Below are positions 23,825 to 33,093 of a DNA stretch of 64,000 nt, piece by piece (the stretch's first letter is position 1; the number at the start of each line of letters is the position of its first letter). A program made the translations under genes and the position numbers. Source of the stretch: Clostridium sp. CAG:1000 (GTDB lineage Bacteria > Bacillota_I > Bacilli_A > RF39 > UBA660); the NCBI GenBank assembly GCA_000436975.1, contig HG000342.1:1-64000 (forward strand), given 5' to 3'. Below the pieces are notes generated by a model. It was not told the origin of the DNA, searched no databases, and was given only the letters and a program-made list of their open reading frames with translations.

Positions 23825-23852
23825 ACTATATAAAAAATAAAATTTCATTCAA
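23825..23852 (-). promoter_or_regulatory. Promoter of the micro-gene unit
   Basis: Minus-strand TTGAAT (23847-23852), 16 bases, TATAGT (23825-23830), placing a transcript start about 10 bases before the GGAGGTG. Confidence 0.45.
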
Positions 23853-23876
23853 TTTGACAAAACTAGTCATATTTTT

Positions 23877-24809
23877 CTATTCGAATACTTTTCCTAATAG
23901 ATCTTCTTTCTTTTTACCATTTAAATAATCACTTACTAGCATTTCTTTTTTACCACTAGGTTTTAACTTAGTAATTATTATTTCTCCATCACTACAGCTT
24001 ACTCCAATACCATCTTTGTATATATTAATTATTTCACCAGGTTTCTTATGAGTACTAGTGCCTATTTTAGACTCACACACTTTGATTATTTGGCCATTTA
24101 AGACAGCATAACTAACAGGAAAAGGATACATTCCTCTTATTTGATTATATACTTCTTTAACAGTTTTATTGAAATCAAGTTTTTCCTCTTCTCTTTTAAT
24201 GTTATATGCAAAAGTTACTTCACTTTCATTTTGTTTTATTCTTTTGTTAGTACCATTAAATATAGATGGAAGTGTTTCTAAAAGTAAATTTCTTCCCAAG
24301 ACACTTAGCTTATCATGAATAATAGATACATTATCTGTGTCATTAATTACTATTTCACTTTGAGTTATTATATCTCCATCATCCATACCAGGTGCCATAT
24401 ACATAATGGTGATTCCTGTTTTATCATACCCATTAATAATAGCTCTATGTAATGGGCTACCACCTCTTAATTTAGGCAATAGTGATGCATGAACATTAAT
24501 CGCATGATATCTAGGAGTATCAAGTAAAATACTAGGTATAATTTGTCCATATGCACATGTAATAATAATATCAGGATTACATGCAAGTACGCTTTCATAA
24601 TCATTTCTAATCTTTTGTGGTTGAAATACAGGAATATTATATTTTAAAGCAACCTCTTTAACAGGACTAAATTTTAGTTCATGTTTTCTTCCTACATAAG
24701 AATCAGGCTGAGTAACTACCATTACTACATTAGTATTTTCAATTAGCATTTCAAGGACTGGAACACTAAACTCAGGCGTACCCATAAAAACCACTCTTTT
24801 ATCTTTCAT
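23877..24809 (-). CDS. fmt: Methionyl-tRNA formyltransferase
   Basis: Formylates the initiator Met-tRNA with 10-formyl-tetrahydrofolate. The 310 residues include RVVFMGTPEFSVPVLEML at the start, the formyl-binding HAINVHASLLPKLRGGSPLHRAI block near residues 105-125 (asparagine, histidine), MAPGMDDGDI with the catalytic aspartate, and the C-terminal OB-like domain (GEIINIYKDGIGVSCSDG). It follows priA by 21 bases; the deformylase gene found between them in Bacillus is not here. Confidence 0.96.
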   Translation of the reverse strand: MKDKRVVFMGTPEFSVPVLEMLIENTNVVMVVTQPDSYVGRKHELKFSPVKEVALKYNIPVFQPQKIRNDYESVLACNPDIIITCAYGQIIPSILLDTPRYHAINVHASLLPKLRGGSPLHRAIINGYDKTGITIMYMAPGMDDGDIITQSEIVINDTDNVSIIHDKLSVLGRNLLLETLPSIFNGTNKRIKQNESEVTFAYNIKREEEKLDFNKTVKEVYNQIRGMYPFPVSYAVLNGQIIKVCESKIGTSTHKKPGEIINIYKDGIGVSCSDGEIIITKLKPSGKKEMLVSDYLNGKKKEDLLGKVFE

Positions 24810-24830
24810 AAAATCACCTTTTTCATTATA

Positions 24831-26987
24831 TTAAATATTTATATTTATATCAACAGTAGTATTTTTAAATGACATAGTATTTATTTCATTTAATACTTTT
24901 TTAAGTTTATCATCTTTTTTATATTTGATTAGTATATTAAATCTATATTTATTCTTAAGTTTAACAATTGAATTAACAGAAGGACCAAGTATAATGTATG
25001 TCTGATCAAGATTATTATCTAGATATTTTTTAACTTTATTTGATACTACTGCTGCACTTTCAAACTTATCACTTATAATCATCAAACTACATATATAAAA
25101 ATATGGTGGATAATTAAGTTTCTTTCTAATATTCATTTCATAATTAAAGAATGAATTATAATCATTTTTAATAACTGAATTATAAACATAGTTATCTTTA
25201 TTATATGTTTGAATAATAACTTTACCTGGTAAATTAAATCTACCAACTCTTCCACTTGTTTGACTTAGAAGTTCATATGTTCTTTCTGAACTTCTAAAGT
25301 CTGGTATAGACAAACTAGTGTCAGGATTAATTATTCCAACCAAGGTTACATTTTCAAAGTTAAGTCCTTTTGATACCATTTGTGTACCTATTAATATCTT
25401 ATAATTGCCTTTTGAAAATTCACTTATCAATTTTTGATGAGCATTTTTACGGCCAGTTGTATCCGCATCCATTCTAAGGACTGGCACACAATACTTCTTT
25501 TCTACAATTGACTGTAATTTTTCCGTACCTAGTCCGAGATCTCTTATTGCATCCTCATGGCACTTTGGGCATATTGTACTACTAAATGTTCTATAACCAC
25601 AATAATGGCATGAATAACTACTGCTACTCTTATGATAAATAAGCGATATATCACAATTAGGACATTTAACAACATAACCGCAATTATTACATGATAAAAA
25701 TGTAGAATAACCTCGCCTATTTAGTAATAGTATTACTTGTTCACCACGAGATAGAGTACTTTTGATTTCATTATCTAAAACAGAGGAAATAATATAATTA
25801 TGTTTTTTTGCCTCAATATTCATATCTACAATTTCATACTCGGGAAGAGTGTTACTAATTCTCTTAGTAAGATTAATTAAATGAAATACGCCCTTTTTAG
25901 CGCGAGCATATTGTTCAAGCAAAGGAGTAGCGCTTCCTAGTAAGACTTTACACTTATTATATTCTCCCCTTTTAAAAGCAACATCTATTGCATTATATTT
26001 TGGATTATTTTCTTGCTTATAAGTTGTACTTTGACATTCATCAACTATTATTAAACCAATATTTGTAAGAGGCATAAACACTGCACTTCTTGCACCTACT
26101 ACAACCTTAATCTCATTGTTAAATATTTTTCTATATTCATCATACTTTTCACCTTCTGATAAAGCACTATGAAATACTGCAACATTACTTCCAAAAACAC
26201 TTTTAAATCTTGATACTATTTGGGGCGTCAAAGATATTTCAGGTACAAGTACAATAGATGTTTTCCCCATGTCTATATACCTCTTAATGAGCTCAATATA
26301 TACTTCAGTCTTACCACTACCAGTAACTCCATATAACAAAAACTTATTATCATTACTTTCAAGTACTTCTCTCACCGCATTGTTTTGCTCTTCTGTTAAA
26401 TTTATTCCTTTAGTGGTATTAGTTTCATATGATATTTCTCTTTTAGACTCCTCTTTCTCCAAAACTATTATTCCCTTATCGATAAGTCTCTTAACACACG
26501 CGCTATCATAATTACGTTTTAAATCTCTCTTACCAATAAGATTACTTAATACTTCTATTTCTTTCTTATTTCTTGAATGAGTCTCAATATAATTAAATAC
26601 ATCTATGTCTTTATTAATCATGATATATGAATCATATTTAATATTAATATTGGTTTTGATATCAGCTTTTAATGCTTTAGGAAGCATTGCTTGATAACAT
26701 GAAATTAAAGTACATAGCAAAGAATCACTTAAGTATTTACCAAGCGATAATAACTCTTCATTTAAGCAAAAATCATTATTAGGTATTTCTTTAATATATT
26801 TATATTCAAGATCATTATTAATATCATTATGAATTTTCAATACAAAGCCTTCAACATCTTTATTACCAAAAGGTACTATTACTTTATGTCCTACTTTAAT
26901 AATAGAAACTAAGTCATCAGGTATTTTATAATCAAATACTTTATTTAATGATTTTACACTATATTCTATAACAACACTAGCAAACAT
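24831..26987 (-). CDS. priA: Primosomal replication restart helicase PriA
   Basis: A 718-residue superfamily 2 helicase that recognises stalled forks and reloads the replisome. The N-terminal DNA-binding domain (VFDYKIPDDL, GHKVIVPFGNKDVEG) is followed by Walker A LLYGVTGSGKTEVY, DECQ (variant DEAH box), and the cysteine-rich zinc module CNNCGYVVKCPNC, then CHYCG and CPKCH inserted between helicase domains. Motifs GTEKLQ, GTQMVSKG and QTSGRVGR complete the C-terminal helicase domain. Its start overlaps the stop of the upstream hydrolase gene by one base. Full length. Confidence 0.96.
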   Translation of the reverse strand: MFASVVIEYSVKSLNKVFDYKIPDDLVSIIKVGHKVIVPFGNKDVEGFVLKIHNDINNDLEYKYIKEIPNNDFCLNEELLSLGKYLSDSLLCTLISCYQAMLPKALKADIKTNINIKYDSYIMINKDIDVFNYIETHSRNKKEIEVLSNLIGKRDLKRNYDSACVKRLIDKGIIVLEKEESKREISYETNTTKGINLTEEQNNAVREVLESNDNKFLLYGVTGSGKTEVYIELIKRYIDMGKTSIVLVPEISLTPQIVSRFKSVFGSNVAVFHSALSEGEKYDEYRKIFNNEIKVVVGARSAVFMPLTNIGLIIVDECQSTTYKQENNPKYNAIDVAFKRGEYNKCKVLLGSATPLLEQYARAKKGVFHLINLTKRISNTLPEYEIVDMNIEAKKHNYIISSVLDNEIKSTLSRGEQVILLLNRRGYSTFLSCNNCGYVVKCPNCDISLIYHKSSSSYSCHYCGYRTFSSTICPKCHEDAIRDLGLGTEKLQSIVEKKYCVPVLRMDADTTGRKNAHQKLISEFSKGNYKILIGTQMVSKGLNFENVTLVGIINPDTSLSIPDFRSSERTYELLSQTSGRVGRFNLPGKVIIQTYNKDNYVYNSVIKNDYNSFFNYEMNIRKKLNYPPYFYICSLMIISDKFESAAVVSNKVKKYLDNNLDQTYIILGPSVNSIVKLKNKYRFNILIKYKKDDKLKKVLNEINTMSFKNTTVDININI

Positions 26988-27514
26988 TACAAACCTTTCA
27001 AGAATGGATTATTCTCTATTTCATAATCATAATTTGTTTGATCTCCATGACCAGGATATATAGTAACTCCATTATAATTACCATTTTTAAATTTAATTAA
27101 GCTTTCAAGCATAACTTTATAATTTTCATCTTTATAATTACCAATAGTATCTTTAAATATAAAGTCTCCTGTAAACATAACTTTTTCTTTTTTAAAATAA
27201 TATGAAACGCAATCTAATGTATGACCATAATTCTTAATAATCTCAAAATCAAATCCATCTACTGATACCTGATTATTATAGTCAATTACATCTACTTTGA
27301 ATTCGTTTTTAATGCTTTCTAAAGCACCAATATGATCAAAATGATAATGTGTTATTAAAATTGCTTTAACATTATATTTATGCTCCTTAATAAACGAAAT
27401 AATTTTATCACCCTCGTCACCTGGGTCTATTATTAAAGCATCATCATTATTATTACTTACTATATAACAATTTTCACCTAAAAATCCAACAACTAGTCTT
27501 TCAACTTTAAACAT
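26987..27514 (-). CDS. Metallo-beta-lactamase-fold hydrolase (YqgX type)
   Basis: A 175-residue glyoxalase-II-like hydrolase without the C-terminal substrate domain of true glyoxalase II. Metal ligands are THYHFDH near residue 52, GHTLD near residue 100, FTGDF near residue 118 and YPGHG near residue 155. Start at 27514 (MFKVERLVVG) is preferred and overlaps the upstream gene by eight bases; the longer frame adds seven residues. It ends on the first base of priA, so three genes are coupled. The substrate is unknown; detoxification or thioester hydrolysis is the usual assumption. Confidence 0.82.
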   Translation of the reverse strand: MFKVERLVVGFLGENCYIVSNNNDDALIIDPGDEGDKIISFIKEHKYNVKAILITHYHFDHIGALESIKNEFKVDVIDYNNQVSVDGFDFEIIKNYGHTLDCVSYYFKKEKVMFTGDFIFKDTIGNYKDENYKVMLESLIKFKNGNYNGVTIYPGHGDQTNYDYEIENNPFLKGL

Positions 27515-28028
27515 ATTCTTCTTCACTTCCATCAAATATTTTAATTAATTCATCCAGTTTGTTAATAACTTTAAATCCTTTAGAATCAAGTTCTTTAGAG
27601 AATCTAACAGCAATGCCTCCATTTTCTTCCCATTCTTTTAAATTACCAGAGTAATCATCAACTAAAATAGCATCCTTGCTATGAACCACTTTAGTCTTTG
27701 ATATCTCTTTAGGCACCATAATAATACTTATATCTTTAAATTTATTTCTTAAATATTCCACTTTAACGCAACCCTCTGTTAATGAATTTACATGAGTTAA
27801 AAAGGATATTTCAAATAAATCGCTTGCTACTAATTTATTAATGCATTCAATTGAATCATTTAATATATTTTCATCATTAATAATTTTATTAAAATCATAA
27901 GTTGCGAAGAAAATAGACACTTCTCTTTCATTACTTAAATCTACTTCGCTTTTCTCAAGTGCAGAATATAAAAACGGAATCGTGTCCATAACAACACCAT
28001 CAAAATCGATATAAAGTCTTCTTTTCAT
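27507..28028 (-). CDS. HAD-superfamily 5'(3')-nucleotidase-like phosphatase
   Basis: A 173-residue HAD phosphatase. The nucleophile motif is LYIDFDGVVMD at residues 5-15, the second motif SFLTHVNS near residue 76 and the final acidic pair in ILVDDYSGNLKEWEE near residue 125. The compact form with a small cap and the DDY...NL...W end matches the deoxyribonucleotidase (NT5C) group and related pyrimidine phosphatases. AGGGAGGTTAAT precedes ATG 28028. It overlaps the hydrolase gene downstream by eight bases. Confidence 0.72.
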   Translation of the reverse strand: MKRRLYIDFDGVVMDTIPFLYSALEKSEVDLSNEREVSIFFATYDFNKIINDENILNDSIECINKLVASDLFEISFLTHVNSLTEGCVKVEYLRNKFKDISIIMVPKEISKTKVVHSKDAILVDDYSGNLKEWEENGGIAVRFSKELDSKGFKVINKLDELIKIFDGSEEEYV

Positions 28029-28080
28029 ATTAACCTCCCTAAATCTGTCCTTAATAAGATTATACTATATTTTTTAAAAT

Positions 28081-28110
28081 ATTCAAAAAGTAACATAAAT
28101 TATGTTACTT
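28081..28110 (-). terminator. Intrinsic terminator of the miaB unit
   Basis: Minus-strand AAGTAACATA-ATT-TATGTTACTT, ten pairs with a three-base loop, followed by TTTGAAT. The stop codon of the gene at 28105 lies in the stem. Confidence 0.75.
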
Positions 28111-28689
28111 AAGATTAATTATTTTATTATTTTCATCTAACGCATAAATAATATTGTTACATAAGTCTTCACTATCATAAAGTGTTATATCTTTAATTTT
28201 GTTTCCGTTTGATATTTCATAAAAAGGATCTTCTTCTAACAAATTTTTATTATCTTCAACCTTATATACTTTGCCAGTAGATGTTAGTACTACAACAAAA
28301 AATTCTTTACAGTTGCCTGTTTGTATATCAATACTAACAACATCTCCATCAAAAGTATATTCTTTTATTGGATTATCTTTATCATTTAAAAATACTAATT
28401 TTTTAGAATCGTTAATATAAAGTTTACCATTAATATTACTATCAGTATCATAATCATATACATTTGATACTAAAACTTCTGTTTTTATACTAAAATAATA
28501 TTCTTTGTTATCAATAGTTAAGCACTTATAGTCAACAAGGCACGCATCATCAGATGGTTTATTATCTTTAGTAGTACTTCCATTATTGTTTTTATTATTT
28601 GTATTACTAGTATTATTATTCGTAAAATATAATGTCACAAAAATACCAAGTAAAACAACAATTATAAATATTATAGACTTTTTTTTCAT
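28105..28689 (-). CDS. Membrane-anchored protein of unknown function
   Basis: Unrecognised 194-residue protein. One N-terminal helix (about residues 5-22), a low-complexity asparagine/threonine linker (residues 24-48) and an outer beta-rich domain with four cysteines (C50, C56 and two later ones). Patterns such as GKVYKVEDNKNL and IIYALDENNKIINL look like repeated beta-hairpins of a propeller-like or RCC1-like fold, which is speculative. It starts nine bases after miaB and shares its transcript. Confidence 0.6.
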   Translation of the reverse strand: MKKKSIIFIIVVLLGIFVTLYFTNNNTSNTNNKNNNGSTTKDNKPSDDACLVDYKCLTIDNKEYYFSIKTEVLVSNVYDYDTDSNINGKLYINDSKKLVFLNDKDNPIKEYTFDGDVVSIDIQTGNCKEFFVVVLTSTGKVYKVEDNKNLLEEDPFYEISNGNKIKDITLYDSEDLCNNIIYALDENNKIINLK

Positions 28690-28698
28690 ATATACTCC

Positions 28699-30111
28699 TT
28701 ATTTAACATAGACCCCATCAAGTGAAAAACTTTTAGCATCAGTAATTTTAACATTAATTATCTTTCCTATTAAAGATTTATCTCCTTCAATATTAACAAG
28801 TTTCATATTTTCAGTATAACCACATACCTTAGTATCATCCTTATCACTAAGTCCTATAACAAGGCATTTAACTATCTTACCTTCATATGTTTTATTTCTT
28901 TCATTACTATATTTATTCACAATTTCATTTAGTCTATGAAGTCTATCCATTTTGACTTCTTCACTTACAGTTTCTTTCATTAAAGCAGCAGGCGTATTTT
29001 CTCTTTTACTAAACGCAAATGTAAATGCTCCGTCAAATTTACATTCATTTACAACATTAAGAGTTTCTTGAAAATCTTCTTCAGTTTCGCCTGGAAAACC
29101 TACTATTATATCCGTTGTTACACTAGAGTTTTTAACTTTAGAACGAATAGAATTATATAATTTTAAATATTCTTCTTTAGTATATCTTCTATTCATAAGT
29201 TTAAGTATTTTATTGCTTCCTGATTGTAGTGGCAAATGAATATATGGCATAATATTATCTCTACTAGCAATAATATCAACCATTTTCTCTGTAAAATCCC
29301 ATGGATGAGACGTTACAAATCTAATTCTTTCAATACCAGTATCACTAACATCGCTTAATAGATTAGCAAGATTATAATCATTATATAAATCCTTTCCATA
29401 AGCATTAACATTTTGTCCAAGTAAAGTTACTTCTTTATATCCATCTTTCTTTAATTTTTTAACTTCTTCAATAATACTTTCTTTAGTTCTACTCCTTTGT
29501 TTTCCCCTAGTATAAGGCACTATGCAATATGTACAAAATTTATCACAACCATATTGAATATCAACCCATGCAGAATAAATGCTGTCACGAACAACAGGCA
29601 CACCTTCTACTACATCTCCCTCATAACTTAATACTTCTATTTGCTGTGTATTATTATCAATTTTATCTTTAATTATATTTAACAAATTATCTAAATTATG
29701 AGTTCCACATACAAAATCAACATATTTATATTTGCTTAATATCTCATCAACAACAACCTTTTCTTGAGACATGCATCCACAAATACCAATTAATAAACCA
29801 GGATTTTTAGTATCTTTAATATGTTTTAATACACCAAGAAAGCCAAATACCTTATCGTGAGCATTTTCTCTTATCGCACATGTATTTAGAATTACTATAT
29901 CAGCATTATCTACACTATCACATTCAGTATAACCAACACTCTTAAGCATTCCTTTTATCTTTTCAGAATCATGTTCATTCATTTGACATCCATATGTTCT
30001 TACAAAAAACTTTTTACCCTCACCAAATTTATCTAAAGAAACATTATAATTAACATAATTTATCTTATCATTATTTCTCTTTTTAGCATCTATCATGTTA
30101 GGCATTTTCAT
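28699..30111 (-). CDS. miaB: tRNA-2-methylthio-N6-dimethylallyladenosine synthase MiaB
   Basis: Radical-SAM methylthiotransferase that modifies A37 of tRNAs reading UNN codons. The N-terminal UPF0004 domain carries three cluster cysteines (TYGCQMNEHDS, LNTCAIRENA, GICGCMSQ), the radical-SAM core has YGCDKFCTYCIVPYTRG, and a C-terminal TRAM domain ends the protein. 470 residues. The start is ATG 30111, six bases after GGAAGTG; the longer frame begins with a GTG inside this ribosome site. The partner miaA is not in the window. Confidence 0.95.
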   Translation of the reverse strand: MKMPNMIDAKKRNNDKINYVNYNVSLDKFGEGKKFFVRTYGCQMNEHDSEKIKGMLKSVGYTECDSVDNADIVILNTCAIRENAHDKVFGFLGVLKHIKDTKNPGLLIGICGCMSQEKVVVDEILSKYKYVDFVCGTHNLDNLLNIIKDKIDNNTQQIEVLSYEGDVVEGVPVVRDSIYSAWVDIQYGCDKFCTYCIVPYTRGKQRSRTKESIIEEVKKLKKDGYKEVTLLGQNVNAYGKDLYNDYNLANLLSDVSDTGIERIRFVTSHPWDFTEKMVDIIASRDNIMPYIHLPLQSGSNKILKLMNRRYTKEEYLKLYNSIRSKVKNSSVTTDIIVGFPGETEEDFQETLNVVNECKFDGAFTFAFSKRENTPAALMKETVSEEVKMDRLHRLNEIVNKYSNERNKTYEGKIVKCLVIGLSDKDDTKVCGYTENMKLVNIEGDKSLIGKIINVKITDAKSFSLDGVYVK

Positions 30112-30142
30112 AGTAATCACTTCCTTGCAATATTATAACATA

Positions 30143-30170
30143 AACAAAATAAAAAGAACATAAGTTCTTT
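30143..30170 (-). terminator. Terminator of the zinc-ribbon protein gene
   Basis: Minus-strand AAAGAAC-TTAT-GTTCTTT, seven pairs, followed by TTATTTTG. Confidence 0.75.
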
Positions 30171-30176
30171 TATAAA

Positions 30177-30602
30177 TTAATTGAAGTAAAAATTGTTTTT
30201 AAAATCATCAAAATCATAATCATCATCAAATGTATCATTTTGATCTGTACACACACATTTTCCATTAGTATAAGAAAAATGTCCATCACATGTATTTGAA
30301 CAAGTTTTAATATCTCCTATAGGCATTACGCTGTAAAAGAAAAATGAAAATATTAGAAGAATTATAGCTATCATTTTAAATACATACCCGACTATAAAAC
30401 CTATCATTAATTTTTTGCTAGTTTGAGGTTTTTCTTTGCTATAAATACAATATAATATAGTTGCTACTAATGGTAAAAACAAGCCAAGTACAAAATACCA
30501 AGAAGAACCACTATCATTAATTGTATTATTAACTCCATTACCACAGCTAGGACAAAATTTATCACTTTCATTTAATTTGCCACCACATTTTATACATTTC
30601 AT
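30177..30602 (-). CDS. Zinc-ribbon membrane protein of unknown function
   Basis: A 141-residue protein with an N-terminal zinc ribbon (MKCIKCGGKLNESDKFCPSCG, four cysteines in two CxxC knuckles), then two membrane helices (about residues 33-52 and 63-90), and a short acidic tail with three more cysteines (CSNTCDGHF, CVCTDQ) ending in an aspartate/phenylalanine-rich stretch. Zinc-ribbon-plus-helices proteins are common and unassigned in Firmicutes. The start is put at 30602, preceded by GAGGTG; the longer frame uses a GTG at 30611. Confidence 0.65.
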   Translation of the reverse strand: MKCIKCGGKLNESDKFCPSCGNGVNNTINDSGSSWYFVLGLFLPLVATILYCIYSKEKPQTSKKLMIGFIVGYVFKMIAIILLIFSFFFYSVMPIGDIKTCSNTCDGHFSYTNGKCVCTDQNDTFDDDYDFDDFKNNFYFN

Positions 30603-30666
30603 TTTTTTCACCTCTACTATAATATAATATCACATTTTTTATTTACATTCAAAATTAATTAAAAAT

Positions 30667-32619
30667 TTAATTTGATCCTTTTAATTCAAATATAGTATCT
30701 CTAAGTTCAGTTGCTCTTTCAAAATCTAAGTTAGCAGCTGCCTGTCTCATTTCTTTTTCTAGTCTACCCACTATATCATTTATTTCTTTTTTAGAATATT
30801 TCTTTTCAGTTACTTTTTCTGTTATAACATCATTAGTTACGGCCTCACCTATCGCTTTAATAATTGTTTTAGGAGTAATATTATGTTCTTTATTGTATGC
30901 TTCTTGGATAGTTCTTCTTCTTCTAGTTTCTGTAATTGCTTTATTCATTGCATCACTTTCATAATCAGCATACATTATTACTTTGCCATTAGCATTTCTT
31001 GCAGCTCTACCTATTGTTTGAATTAAACTCCTATCACTTCTTAAAAATCCTTGTTTATCAGCATCTAATATACAAATTAAAGACACTTCCGGAATATCAA
31101 GACCTTCTCTTAAAAGATTTATACCAATCAAAACATCAATTTTTCCAAGTCTTAGATTTCTAATTATATTTAATCTTTCTAATGTTTTAATTTCATTATG
31201 TAAATATGTAACTTTATATCCTAACTCTTTTAAATACGAAGTTAACTCTTCACTCATTCTAATGGTAAGAGTTGTTATTAGTACCCTTTCATTATTTTCA
31301 ATTCTCTTATTTACTTCTTCTATAATATCATCAATTTGACCTTTAGTTTTTCTAACTTCAATTATTGGATCTAATAATCCAGTTGGCCTAATTATTTGTT
31401 CTACTGTCTTATTATTAACAAGCGATAATTCATAATCTCCAGGTGTTGCGGATACATATATAACTTGATTTAGTTTTTCATTAAATTCATCAAATTTTAA
31501 AGGCCTATTATCCATCGCACTAGGTAATCTAAATCCATAATCAACAAGAGTTTGTTTTCTCATGTGGTCTCCATTATACATACCTCTTACTTGAGGAATC
31601 GTAACATGACTCTCATCTATAACAAGCAAGAAATCATCTGGAAAGAAATCTATTAAAGTAGTTGGTGTTTCGCCCTTGTCTCTAAGACTTAAATGTCTAC
31701 TGTAATTTTCAATACCATGACAGAAACCAGTTTCACGAAGCATTTCTATATCATACATTGTTCTTTCTCTTAGTCTTTGTTCTTCTAAAAGTTTACCTTC
31801 ACTTTTTAGTTCTTCTAATCTTTCTTTTAATTCATTCTCTATTCTTTTAATTGCCTCTTTTAACTTTTCATCGCTTGTTACGAATAATGATGCTGGAAAT
31901 ATACTTATAGTTTTAACTGTGTTTAATGTTCTTCCTGTTAATGGTTCAAACATACTAATTCTATCTATTTCATCACCAAACATTTCGACTCTAATACCAT
32001 TTTTCTTTTCACCAATTGGTATTAATTCTATAGTATCTCCTTTTACCCTAAAAGTACCTCTTTTTAAATCTAAGTCACTTCTTTCATACTGCATACTAAC
32101 AAGTTTTTCTAAAATAGTATCTCTTTCTATTTCTTGACCAATATATAAATTTAACATTTTATTTATATATTCTTCTTTTTCTCCTATATTATATATGCAT
32201 GAAACACTTGATACGATTATTGTATCTCTTCTATCAATTATTGCAGCACAAGCAGCATGTCTTAATTCATCTATTTCATCATTTATAGATGAATCTTTTT
32301 CTATATATAAATCCTTTGATGGAACATATGCTTCAGGTTGATAGTAATCATAATATGACACAAAATACTCAACTTTATTTTCAGGGAACAATTCTTTAAA
32401 CTCTGCATATAGTTGTCCTGCTAAAGTTTTATTATGGGCAAGAACTAATGTAGGTTTATTAGTTTCTTTAATCACATTCGCTATTGTAAATGTTTTACCA
32501 GTACCAGTTGCACCAAGTAATACTTGACTCTTTTTACCTGAGTTTATTCCACTAACTAATTCTTTAATTGCTTTTGGTTGATCTCCACTTGGTTTATGAT
32601 CACTAACTAATTTAAACAT
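30667..32619 (-). CDS. uvrB: Excinuclease ABC subunit B
   Basis: Damage-verifying helicase-like subunit of nucleotide excision repair. The 650 residues contain PSGDQPKAI, Walker A LLGATGTGKTFT, the beta-hairpin region YYDYYQPEAYVP, DESHVTIPQ, helicase motifs near LITTLTIRM and IGINLLREGLDIPE, QTIGRAARN, and the C-terminal UvrC-binding coiled coil (LEKEMRQAAANLDFERA). Start at ATG 32619 (MFKLVSDHKPSGDQP) with AAAGGGG upstream is preferred over the frame opening at 32634. uvrA is not adjacent and no SOS-type operator is seen. Confidence 0.97.
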   Translation of the reverse strand: MFKLVSDHKPSGDQPKAIKELVSGINSGKKSQVLLGATGTGKTFTIANVIKETNKPTLVLAHNKTLAGQLYAEFKELFPENKVEYFVSYYDYYQPEAYVPSKDLYIEKDSSINDEIDELRHAACAAIIDRRDTIIVSSVSCIYNIGEKEEYINKMLNLYIGQEIERDTILEKLVSMQYERSDLDLKRGTFRVKGDTIELIPIGEKKNGIRVEMFGDEIDRISMFEPLTGRTLNTVKTISIFPASLFVTSDEKLKEAIKRIENELKERLEELKSEGKLLEEQRLRERTMYDIEMLRETGFCHGIENYSRHLSLRDKGETPTTLIDFFPDDFLLVIDESHVTIPQVRGMYNGDHMRKQTLVDYGFRLPSAMDNRPLKFDEFNEKLNQVIYVSATPGDYELSLVNNKTVEQIIRPTGLLDPIIEVRKTKGQIDDIIEEVNKRIENNERVLITTLTIRMSEELTSYLKELGYKVTYLHNEIKTLERLNIIRNLRLGKIDVLIGINLLREGLDIPEVSLICILDADKQGFLRSDRSLIQTIGRAARNANGKVIMYADYESDAMNKAITETRRRRTIQEAYNKEHNITPKTIIKAIGEAVTNDVITEKVTEKKYSKKEINDIVGRLEKEMRQAAANLDFERATELRDTIFELKGSN

Positions 32620-32708
32620 AATAACCCCTTTCATTAATAGAATTTCTTTTTATTAAAATTTCATACATATTTTATCATTTTTTATATAATAAAACAATAA
32701 AATAGAAC

Positions 32709-33011
32709 TTATGTTGATATATATTCTATTTTATTTCTTGTTATTGTTTCTTTATTAATTTTATTATATAGATTTAATACATTTAAGTTAGAGTATCTAT
32801 CTTTATTAAAATATATTTTAATTTTAGTTTCTTCTTCATTATAATAATTATTAAGTTTAGAATATTCTATTGTAATTTCATTATCTTTATAATCAATTAT
32901 GTTATTGTTAAAAATACTAGTACTTATATTTGTTGCTAAACTAACTTTTGTACATACACCTAAATATACATATGAAAAAATAGTACTTACTATCAATATT
33001 AAAAAGCACAT
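32709..33011 (-). CDS. Small exported or membrane-anchored protein, weakly supported
   Basis: A 100-residue frame with an N-terminal hydrophobic helix (about residues 2-20) and a lysine/asparagine-rich outer part. A stop codon directly precedes the ATG and no ribosome site is visible, so either the start lies inside the frame or the gene is a remnant. No family is recognised. It follows an unrecognised cytoplasmic protein gene on the same strand. Confidence 0.4.
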   Translation of the reverse strand: MCFLILIVSTIFSYVYLGVCTKVSLATNISTSIFNNNIIDYKDNEITIEYSKLNNYYNEEETKIKIYFNKDRYSNLNVLNLYNKINKETITRNKIEYIST

Positions 33012-33093
33012 TTAAAAGTTCTATTATTCATACTACATCTACTATATATATTTTATAATATTTAGAGAACCTTTATTTTTAAAGTATCAAATA

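Noticed and set aside
32620..32708. SOS box before uvrB
   Set aside because: No GAAC-N4-GTTC-like or CAAACAATTGTTTG-like palindrome is present.
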